Source: Haloarcula vallismortis ATCC 29715
GTDB lineage: Archaea > Halobacteriota > Halobacteria > Halobacteriales > Haloarculaceae
Direction: 5' to 3'
DNA length: 50,992 nt
Assembly (NCBI RefSeq): GCF_000337775.1
Contig: NZ_AOLQ01000027.1
Location: forward strand, 1 to 50,992
Part shown: positions 44,957 to 50,992 of the stretch, piece by piece
Numbering within the stretch: position 1 is the first letter of the stretch
Layout: every line of letters starts with the position of its first letter
Program-made: the position numbers and the translations under genes
Notes under the pieces: model-generated
What the model saw: only the letters and a program-made list of their open reading frames with translations
Told to the model about the DNA's origin: nothing
Database searches by the model: none

Positions 44957-45886
44957 ATGTCTACGGCCACTGTCAGCGACCGTCGGGTGCTGGTCACCGG
45001 AGGCGGCGGGTTCATCGGCAGCCATCTCACGTCGGCACTGGCGACGGACAACCACGTGCGGGTCCTCGACGACTTCTCGACGGGACAGCGGGCAAACCTC
45101 CCCGAGGACGTGACCGTCATTGAGGGCGATGTTCGGGACAGGGAAACGGTCGACGCGGCAATGGAGGGGGTGGACATCGTGTTCCACGAGGCTGCGATGG
45201 TCAGCGTTCCGGAGTCAATCGAGCAGCCGGCTGACTGCCACGAGCTGAACGGCACGGCGACCGTTGATGTATTCGACTGCGCTCGAAAACGGGACACACA
45301 GGTGGTGTTTGCGTCCAGTGCCGCCGTGTACGGCACCCCCGATGACGTTCCCATTGGAGCGGACTCACCGACCGAACCGAACAGTCCATACGGGTTCGAG
45401 AAACGCCTGGGTGAGCAGTACGCGCGGTTTTACAACGAGCGGTACGGGCTGCCAACGGTTCCGCTACGATACTTCAACGTCTACGGTCCCCGCGGGCTCG
45501 ACGGAGAGTACGCCGGCGTTATCGGCACGTTCATCCGTCAGGCCCAGGCCGGCGAGCCGCTCACGGTCGAGGGCGACGGGACGCAAACACGGGACTTCGT
45601 CCACGTCGACGACATCGTACGTGCGAACCTGCTCGCGGCCACGACGGACGCCGTCGGGCGACCGTTCAACGTCGGAACTGGACAGAGTGTCAGTATAAAC
45701 GAACTCGCCGAAACGGTTCGGGATGTCGTTGGTGCGGATGTCTCGATCGACCACGTTCCCGGACGCAAGAATGACATCGAACACAGTAAAGCTGACCTCA
45801 GTGACGCACGCGAACTGCTCGGGTATGAACCGACGGTGCCACTCCGGGAAGGCCTCAAGGCGACCCTTGATGCAGAAGGCGGTTAG
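44957..45886 (+). CDS. NAD-dependent nucleotide-sugar epimerase (extended SDR, GalE-like)
   Basis: 309 residues. Rossmann motif V-T-G-G-G-G-F-I-G-S-H at 13-23, D-D-F-S-T-G-Q-R-A-N-L near 38, S120/S121 in F-A-S-S-A-A-V-Y-G, and the catalytic pair Y145-x3-K149 (S-P-Y-G-F-E-K). R-Y-F-N-V-Y-G-P-R-G near 175 and R-D-F-V-H-V-D-D near 220 are standard for UDP-glucose/UDP-GlcNAc 4-epimerases. Start at 44957 was chosen because the TATA-like box lies about 30 bases upstream. Interconverts UDP-hexoses for the surface glycan; exact sugar unknown. Confidence 0.88.
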   Translation: MSTATVSDRRVLVTGGGGFIGSHLTSALATDNHVRVLDDFSTGQRANLPEDVTVIEGDVRDRETVDAAMEGVDIVFHEAAMVSVPESIEQPADCHELNGTATVDVFDCARKRDTQVVFASSAAVYGTPDDVPIGADSPTEPNSPYGFEKRLGEQYARFYNERYGLPTVPLRYFNVYGPRGLDGEYAGVIGTFIRQAQAGEPLTVEGDGTQTRDFVHVDDIVRANLLAATTDAVGRPFNVGTGQSVSINELAETVRDVVGADVSIDHVPGRKNDIEHSKADLSDARELLGYEPTVPLREGLKATLDAEGG

Positions 45887-46705
45887 CCGACTATCAAACG
45901 ACTATATTAATTGCTTGTAGAGGTTAGCGATTCAGAATTGACAGTCCCATCTCAGACGATTGTAAAAAACCGCTCTTGCGTAGTTCATTGTTGATTTCAT
46001 AGGGGCCTCGAACAGCGTGTTCGAGTGCGTCTCGTCCCTAACTTCGAGTTGCTCGCCGAAGTCGGCATGCTCTAAGACACTGTGTCAACTTGTCTTTATG
46101 TATAGTTCGATGCGCCGGTGAATCGTTCTGTATGTTACCCCCATCGAACTGCAGTTGGCGTAAACTCGTACTAAACCGAAAACGCGCAGACCGAGAACAA
46201 CCACCGGCAGAGTTCGACCTTCGAGTGAGAAGATTGTGCCAGTCTTATAATTAAAGATGCGGCCGTATTTTTCATAAAGATCCGGTTGAAACTCTCTATA
46301 GCTGCCGTCTAACAGGTCAAAACGGCAGCAAAGACAGGTAACACGGTCGCGCCAGTGAAACTGTCGCAGCAGGTCCGTGGCGACTCATTCCGACTAGAAC
46401 ACATCTAGTGGAATCATCATATTAACCATCGCTGACGCGGTACGCTTGTTCTCTTCGACTCTCCATTTCCCGCACAGCAGTATCAATGCTTTTCTACGGA
46501 TGAGCGAACACATGATGATTGTTATGTCTCTTCCAACACAATGAGGCATATTCGAGCAATGATAGAAGCCGGCCGCTGCAACGCCAGCAGGCTGCGAGGC
46601 TGTTTCGACATCTTCAGGCGATTTCGAACCGAGATTTAGTTTTGATTAGCTGATAGGGTAGCGACTCAATACTGAATACCAAAGCGTAACTCTGTACTGA
46701 TAATC
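45887..46705. other. Long intergenic region with decayed coding fragment
   Basis: About 820 bases, AT-richer than neighbours. It contains a decayed reverse-strand fragment (listed separately), several AT-rich runs near 46240-46270 and 46400-46430, and no intact gene. The promoter of the sulfatase-like gene must lie in the last 100 bases. Confidence 0.45.
45937..46089 (-). pseudogene. Fragment of an unrecognised gene
   Basis: Reading the reverse strand, an open stretch between a TGA near 46087 and a terminal TGA near 45937 encodes about 49 residues: S-V-L-E-H-A-D-F-G-E-Q-L-E-V-R-D-E-T, then S-N-T-L-F-E-A-P-M-K-S-T-M-N-Y-A-R-A-V-F-Y. The composition is protein-like, but there is no start codon at the beginning, and the frame upstream is interrupted, so it looks like the tail of a broken gene. 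The CTCGAACA/TGTTCGAG inverted repeat inside it (45995-46025 region) is part of the coding frame. Family not recognised; a mobile-element gene is one possibility. Confidence 0.35.
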
Positions 46706-47590
46706 ATGGCTAACCTCAATCGGCTGCAAGGAGCAGTCAGCAACCCCGGACGAGCATTGACAGAGCTGAATCGGTTGTATCATACTCGCGGCGGCTTCGG
46801 ATACAACCCTGACGGCGTCGACGTCTTCGCCGAGGATTGGGATACGCTCGTTCTTCTTGATGCTTGCCGGTTTGATGAATTCAAGCGCCAAATCAAGCTC
46901 TCGGGCTCATTGGAGAAGCGGATTTCCCGAGGCGCAACAAGTGCAGAATTCGTTCGGGGTAACTTCGGAAACAGACAACTTCATGACGTGGTCTATACCT
47001 CGGCGAATGGTTGGTTTGCAAAGTTACAAGAAGAAATCGATGCTGAAGTTCATCAATTCACATTTGTCGAGCGCGATGCCGTGCAAGGATTGACAAGTAA
47101 ACCGCAAGCTGTTACCGACAGAGCCATTCAAGCGGCTAACGACTTTCCGAACAAGCGTCATGTTGTCCACTACATGCAACCGCATCAGCCATACTTGGGG
47201 CCGACAGGTCAGAGACTAAACTTCGGGTCAACGCTTGCCGAAACAGTCGAACAGAATGATCTTTCACAGCGAGAAGTAAAAGATGCCTATCAAGAAAACC
47301 TCTCGCTTGCGCTTGACGCTGTTGAGAGACTCGTTGAATCTATCGATGGAAAAATCGTAATCTCAGCTGATCATGGTGAACATCTGGGCGAACGGGAGCG
47401 TCCCCTCCCTGTTTCGTTTTATGGACATATGGGTGGACTCTACACCCCCGAACTTGTCGAGGTACCATGGTACGTACTTGAATCCGACCGGCGCCGAAAG
47501 ACTGTCCGTGAGGAGCCCAGTAAGGAGGGAAGTAATCCAGATATCGAGGCTGTCGAGCAGAACCTTCGTGACCTTGGGTACAAAGTGTAG
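46706..47590 (+). CDS. Sulfatase-like / alkaline phosphatase-superfamily hydrolase
   Basis: 294 residues. T-L-V-L-L-D-A-C-R-F-D-E-F near residue 47 holds the metal-binding Asp and the nucleophile region of the superfamily (Cys or neighbouring residue in place of the usual Ser/Thr). H-Y-M-Q-P-H-Q-P-Y near 155 and I-S-A-D-H-G-E-H-L-G-E near 218 supply further metal ligands. The short length is typical of such proteins in haloarchaeal glycan clusters. Codon use is more AT-rich than in genes to its left, suggesting acquisition. Likely acts on a sulfated or phosphorylated glycan; cytoplasmic, as no signal peptide is visible. Confidence 0.8.
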   Translation: MANLNRLQGAVSNPGRALTELNRLYHTRGGFGYNPDGVDVFAEDWDTLVLLDACRFDEFKRQIKLSGSLEKRISRGATSAEFVRGNFGNRQLHDVVYTSANGWFAKLQEEIDAEVHQFTFVERDAVQGLTSKPQAVTDRAIQAANDFPNKRHVVHYMQPHQPYLGPTGQRLNFGSTLAETVEQNDLSQREVKDAYQENLSLALDAVERLVESIDGKIVISADHGEHLGERERPLPVSFYGHMGGLYTPELVEVPWYVLESDRRRKTVREEPSKEGSNPDIEAVEQNLRDLGYKV

Positions 47591-47700
47591 ATTCAGGCAG
47601 AACGAACCCGGTACGACCGACAATCGATGGTCAGGAACCGTCTATAGAATGCGTATAATGAACCACATAAATATGTGTGCTCAATGAGACGAGTGTTGAT

Positions 47701-48714
47701 ATGAGTCACTCAGAGGTGGAAGGGACTTCACCTGCAGACTTCTTCCGGAAGCTAATTGACTTATGCGCGGTGAGTATTGTTACACTCTTGACTGATGCAG
47801 TTATTTTATTCTTTGCACCGGACACTGTTCCCACTCTCAGACTACTATTAGTTCTGCTGTTACTGTTCTTTCTCCCTGGATACGCTTGTATAGCAGCGTT
47901 TAGACCCCGACGCATACGACAGAAGGAATCCACGCAGGGAGAGCGTTACGGACTGCTACCTAATCCTGATGATGGATTCATGTACCCTGAACGATTAATA
48001 CTAGCTATTGGTGTAAGTGTCGGGATGGCAACGGCCACCGGGTTCGGTCTTCACTTCAGTGGCCTCGGTATCAGAACGACTCCAATTATCGCAGTCCTGA
48101 GCTTAGTCACATTGACCGGGTGTGGAGTTGCTACTGTCCGGCGGTACCGACTTATGTCGGATTTATCAAGAGCTAAGAGCAACCAAAGCAGTATCATCAC
48201 CACCCTTCGTAGCTTGTTGGTCAGGGGGACCGGTATAGACTTAGCGATTACGTCGTTAATACTTGTGAGCGTAGTAATCATCGTCACCAGCGCCGGTTCC
48301 ATAGCAATCTCTGCAGATAGTCAAAAGTCATATACAGAGTTGTATATTCTTGGTGAAAATGAGAACGGTGAGTTGGTGGCGGGGGAGTACCGGTCGGATG
48401 AGATCGGAGGTCCCACAGTACATGTAGGCGTCGGGAATAATGAAGGGCAGCAGATGAACTACACTATTGTAGTCCAACTCCAGCAGCTCGAGGATGATAG
48501 GATAGTACAGTATCAAGAACTCAGACGGAATCAAATGGTCATACCAGCAAATAGTACGTGGGAATCAACGTATTCTGTCCCTGTCAACAGCGCATCAACA
48601 GGAGAACGGCTACAGTTTTTACTCTACACTGGTTCGCCCCCAGACGAACCTAATCAAGAGAATGCATATCGAACGGTTCACATTTGGATTAACACACCAA
48701 ATGATTCAACATGA
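47701..48714 (+). CDS. DUF1616 family membrane protein
   Basis: 337 residues from the ATG at 47701, with a TATA-like ATAAAT about 30-35 bases upstream. Hydrophobic segments at about 20-40, 45-68, 97-120, 128-150 and 185-205 are followed by an outer domain (about 215-337) with Y-T-E-L-Y-I-L-G-E-N-E-N-G-E-L-V-A-G-E-Y and V-H-V-G-V-G-N-N-E-G, the DUF1616 hallmark. The fold is an immunoglobulin-like sandwich with unknown role, regularly found near archaeal glycosylation genes. It is an intact counterpart of the truncated gene at 39693-40445. AT-rich codon use, similar to the sulfatase-like gene before it. Confidence 0.85.
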   Translation: MSHSEVEGTSPADFFRKLIDLCAVSIVTLLTDAVILFFAPDTVPTLRLLLVLLLLFFLPGYACIAAFRPRRIRQKESTQGERYGLLPNPDDGFMYPERLILAIGVSVGMATATGFGLHFSGLGIRTTPIIAVLSLVTLTGCGVATVRRYRLMSDLSRAKSNQSSIITTLRSLLVRGTGIDLAITSLILVSVVIIVTSAGSIAISADSQKSYTELYILGENENGELVAGEYRSDEIGGPTVHVGVGNNEGQQMNYTIVVQLQQLEDDRIVQYQELRRNQMVIPANSTWESTYSVPVNSASTGERLQFLLYTGSPPDEPNQENAYRTVHIWINTPNDST

Positions 48715-48824
48715 TATCTCAGGATATTGATAAAATTATGGCGCCCATATTAATACTTGAATCTATTGAAAACCCTTCGTGAAGAAGAGTACTTTACAGG
48801 AACCATCAATACCAGTATAATAAT

Positions 48825-49037
48825 ATGCAACAAGCGATTGAAACCTACCCTGAACCCGAATCAGTCTTGATTGTAGCACTAAGCATAAGTATACTTGTAG
48901 CGCAGTTCTACTTCCAACCGAAAGAGAAATCAAAATGGCGAATGCGGATCAGGTGGCTGTTTTATATCGCCGCGATGATTTTGACCGCACTTATTTCCAG
49001 TCGCCTTTACCGACTATACCAGAGTATAGGGACATAA
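48825..49037 (+). CDS. Small membrane protein
   Basis: 70 residues: a short acidic N-terminus, one hydrophobic helix at about 13-31, a Lys/Arg-rich loop, a second helix at about 44-61, and a Tyr/Ser tail. The gene is AT-rich, follows the DUF1616 gene by about 110 bases and has a possible TATA box (ACTTTAC) near 48791. Function unknown; it may be a recently acquired small gene. Confidence 0.5.
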   Translation: MQQAIETYPEPESVLIVALSISILVAQFYFQPKEKSKWRMRIRWLFYIAAMILTALISSRLYRLYQSIGT

Positions 49038-49194
49038 TCAAACAATTGGCTCTATTGAGTCGATGGGCGGCGTCAGTTTTGACCGTTAGAACTATAATTA
49101 AACCGAGAAACCGACTATAGTTCATGTCTAAGATTTCCTGCCTCACTAGTAAAGCGGTCTAGTTAGCTGAAGTGCTGTTGATGAGTGAGGCGAA

Positions 49195-49204
49195 GCAGCC
49201 GAGT
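49195..49204 (+). repeat. Left copy of the ISH8-type target duplication
   Basis: GCAGCCGAGT directly before the left inverted end. The identical ten bases follow the right end at 50608-50617. Confidence 0.8.
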
Positions 49205-49224
49205 CATCCGTCTTTAGCTAAGAC
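49205..49224 (+). repeat. Left terminal inverted repeat of the ISH8-type element
   Basis: Twenty bases, 19 of 20 identical to the reverse complement of 50588-50607; the mismatch is the fourth base. Confidence 0.85.
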
Positions 49225-49319
49225 GAGAACCGCGTGACAGCGACGGCTTATCGAGGGTACTTTTCGAGAGGAATGAGGAGGAGAAGTCTGTGCACAACCC
49301 TCGCTCCTCAACGAGAATC

Positions 49320-50594
49320 ATGCGTCGGCTCACTACACTGTTTCCCTCTGAGTTCCTCGAAGAGCACGCCGAGGAACTCGGCGTGGTCGAGCGAGAGGGC
49401 AAACTTCAGATTCCTGTCCTCGTGTGGGCGCTCGTGTTCGGCTTCGCCGCAGGCGAGAGCCGAACACTCGCTGGGTTCAGACGCTGCTACAACGCCACAG
49501 CTGACGAACCGATCTCTTCTGGCGGTTTCTATCACCGGCTGACACCGACGCTGGCAGAGTATCTCCGCGACCTCGTCGAGCGCGGACTCGACGAGGTCGC
49601 TGTCCCTGATGCTGTTGACGCTGATATCGACCGATTCAGGGACGTGATGATCGCTGATGGAACGGTGTTGCGGTTGCACGAGTTCCTCTCTGATGAGTTC
49701 CAAGCCCGTCACGAGGAGCAGGCTGGAGCGAAGCTCCACCTGCTCCACAACGCCACCGACCAGACAATTGAACGGATCGATGTGACTGATGAGAAAACGC
49801 ATGACAGCACGCTGTTCAAGACAGGATCGTGGCTGCAAGGACGACTGGTTCTGTTTGATCGCGCGTACTTCAAATACCGCCGCTTTGCGTTGATCGACGA
49901 GAACGACGGCTACTTTGTGAGTCGGCTGAAGCAGAACGCAAATCCGGTGATAACGGCGGAATTACGGGAATGGCGCGGCCGCGCCATTCCCTTGGAAGGC
50001 GAGCAGATCCACGATGTGGTCGATGATCTCTCGCGGAAGTACATCGACGTAGAGGTGGAAGCAGAGCTCAGGCGAGGCCAGTACGAAGGAACGCGCTCGC
50101 TGGATACGAAGCGGTTCCGCGTCGTCGGCGTCCGTGACAAGGACGCCGACGACTACCACCTGTACATAACGAATCTGCCGAGAGAGGAGTTCCTGCTGTC
50201 AGACCTAGCGACGCTGTACCGGTGTCGATGGGAAGTAGAAACGCTGTTCCGTGAGTTGAAGACGCAGTATGAACTGGACGAGTTTGATACGAGCAACCCA
50301 GATGTCGTAAGGATTCTACTGTACGCGGCGTTGCTGTCACTGCTGGTGAGTCGTGATTTGTTGGATCTGGTCACCGAGCAGGCCGACGATGAGATCGTGT
50401 TTCCGCCGGAACGCTGGGCGGCGACCTTCCGGTCGCACGCCCAGCTCATCCTTCACGAACTCGGTGAGTACCTCGGCTATTCGCCACCGCCGTTGCTGGA
50501 GCGGCTGATCGAGGATGCTCAGAAGATACACCAACAACGACCGATACTCCAAGAGACGCTCGCTACCGCTACACAACCGAGGTGTGAGTCTTAG
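49320..50594 (+). CDS. IS4-family (ISH8-type) transposase
   Basis: 424 residues from the ATG at 49320 (an in-frame GTG ten codons earlier is possible). DDE chemistry: first Asp in M-I-A-D-G-T-V near 105, second in L-F-D-R-A-Y-F near 182, and Glu in Y-R-C-R-W-E-V-E-T-L-F-R-E-L-K near 308, which is the Y-x2-R-x3-E-x6-K signature of IS4 elements. The N-terminal helix and the beta-strand insert between second Asp and Glu are of the usual ISH8 size. The gene is uninterrupted. Confidence 0.95.
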   Translation: MRRLTTLFPSEFLEEHAEELGVVEREGKLQIPVLVWALVFGFAAGESRTLAGFRRCYNATADEPISSGGFYHRLTPTLAEYLRDLVERGLDEVAVPDAVDADIDRFRDVMIADGTVLRLHEFLSDEFQARHEEQAGAKLHLLHNATDQTIERIDVTDEKTHDSTLFKTGSWLQGRLVLFDRAYFKYRRFALIDENDGYFVSRLKQNANPVITAELREWRGRAIPLEGEQIHDVVDDLSRKYIDVEVEAELRRGQYEGTRSLDTKRFRVVGVRDKDADDYHLYITNLPREEFLLSDLATLYRCRWEVETLFRELKTQYELDEFDTSNPDVVRILLYAALLSLLVSRDLLDLVTEQADDEIVFPPERWAATFRSHAQLILHELGEYLGYSPPPLLERLIEDAQKIHQQRPILQETLATATQPRCES

Positions 50595-50607
50595 CTAAAG
50601 ACGAATG
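50588..50607 (-). repeat. Right terminal inverted repeat of the ISH8-type element
   Basis: Pairs with 49205-49224. It contains the transposase TAG stop at 50592-50594. Confidence 0.85.
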
Positions 50608-50617
50608 GCAGCCGAGT
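50608..50617 (+). repeat. Right copy of the target duplication
   Basis: GCAGCCGAGT, identical to 49195-49204. Confidence 0.8.
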
Positions 50618-50727
50618 ATCTGGTGGTGTCGCTGCACTGTCTGCGTACGTACCCAGAAAATCCTACTGAAGGGCACTGTCTAGTTGAGTGAGTTTGAGAA
50701 GCGAGCAGGCCGTAGCGAGAGGTGTTC

Positions 50728-50992
50728 ATGACACTCGCAGACCTGCTCAGAGAAACGTTAGAGGAGGACAGCCAAGACGTTTGGGAGAACGAGCGCACCC
50801 CGACACCCGTCCGGCGATTTGGGGTCCGTCTCCATACGGCTGGACTGTCGATCAGGGAGACGGTCGCTATCTTAGACTTGCTGGGTGTCGATCGCTCTCA
50901 CGGCGCGGTTTGGAATTGGGTTCATACACTGTCTGAGGCCCAGAGCGACCCGCCGACGGCGTCGCCGTCGCGGGTCGCGGTTGATGAGAAAC
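50728..50992 (+). CDS. IS6-family transposase, N-terminal part (3' end outside window)
   Basis: Open from the ATG at 50728 to the window edge, 88 codons. Opening M-T-L-A-D-L-L-R-E-T-L-E-E-D, then R-R-F-G-V-R-L-H-T-A-G-L-S-I-R-E-T-V-A-I-L-D-L-L-G-V (helix-turn-helix), S-H-G-A-V-W-N-W-V-H, and finally V-A-V-D-E-K, whose Asp is the first catalytic residue of IS6/IS240-type enzymes. GGCACTGTCTAGTTGAGT near 50672 may be the left terminal repeat of this element, about 55 bases before the gene. Its right part lies beyond the window, so completeness cannot be judged. Confidence 0.8.
   Translation, partial: MTLADLLRETLEEDSQDVWENERTPTPVRRFGVRLHTAGLSIRETVAILDLLGVDRSHGAVWNWVHTLSEAQSDPPTASPSRVAVDEK

Larger units (their letters stand above)
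49205..50607 (+). mobile_element. Complete ISH8-type insertion sequence (IS4 family), 1403 bp
   Basis: The element is bounded by 20-bp inverted ends that match at 19 of 20 positions (left CATCCGTCTTTAGCTAAGAC; right end on the reverse strand CATTCGTCTTTAGCTAAGAC) and by exact 10-bp direct repeats. Ends, size and duplication length fit ISH8 and its close relatives. It encodes one intact transposase and looks recent and potentially active. The transposase stop codon lies within the right inverted end. Confidence 0.9.

Noticed and set aside
45995-46025. An 8-bp inverted repeat (CTCGAACA / TGTTCGAG) considered as a terminator
   Set aside because: No T-tract follows, and it falls inside a protein-like reading frame, so it is more easily explained as coding sequence.
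49150-49204. Possible left end of a second IS6-type element before the ISH8-type insertion
   Set aside because: Only a short TCTAGTT-like match to the region near 50680 could be seen, too little for a repeat claim.

Overview
The window is chromosomal DNA from a halophilic archaeon of the class Halobacteria, most likely Haloarcula or a close relative (genus is inference). The reasons are very acidic proteins, GC-rich genes separated by AT-rich spacers, AT-rich TATA-like boxes 22-38 bases upstream of leaderless starts, and families typical of haloarchaea: a bacterio-opsin-activator type HTH regulator, a FolC-FolP fusion, RdfA with an archaeal SMC-related protein, Tat lipoproteins, DUF1616 proteins and an ISH8-type insertion sequence. 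I see no rRNA, tRNA or CRISPR array.

1-7 kb: the tail of a nitrilase, a tiny reverse-strand gene, a Bat-type regulator, a small membrane protein, dihydrofolate reductase, a DmdA-like (GcvT-fold) methyltransferase, a MetF-type reductase and a putative regulator. The last two share a promoter box at the same distance from their starts.

7-26.3 kb: a methylamine/C1 island. It holds an aspartoacylase-family enzyme, two long FAD-GcvT fusion oxidases (dimethylglycine/sarcosine type), a Rieske oxygenase of the betaine/choline monooxygenase type with a small partner gene, a threonine/serine dehydratase with ACT domain, a universal stress protein, a BCCT transporter, a FolC-FolP fusion, formate-THF ligase and a FchA-like cyclohydrolase. 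Read together: import of glycine betaine, stepwise demethylation to glycine, capture of the methyl carbons on tetrahydrofolate, release of formate with ATP gain, and serine deamination to pyruvate. Serine hydroxymethyltransferase, FolD and an oxygenase reductase are not in the window.

26.3-36 kb: two secreted lipoproteins in an overlapping pair, the cell-shape factor rdfA convergent with an archaea-specific SMC-related gene, and a complete fructose-type phosphotransferase operon (IIC, IIA, HPr, EI, IIB).

36-49 kb: a surface-polysaccharide or glycosylation region. Intact genes are a GT4 glycosyltransferase, wecB, wecC, a GT2 transferase with membrane tail, an NAD epimerase, a sulfatase-like protein and a DUF1616 membrane protein. 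Between them lie decayed genes: a heparinase II/III-like C-terminus, two beta-helix protein remnants with frameshifts and stops, and a DUF1616 gene cut off at a junction with one of them.

49-51 kb: a complete 1403-bp ISH8-type element with 20-bp inverted ends and a 10-bp target duplication, followed by the start of an IS6-type transposase that runs off the window.
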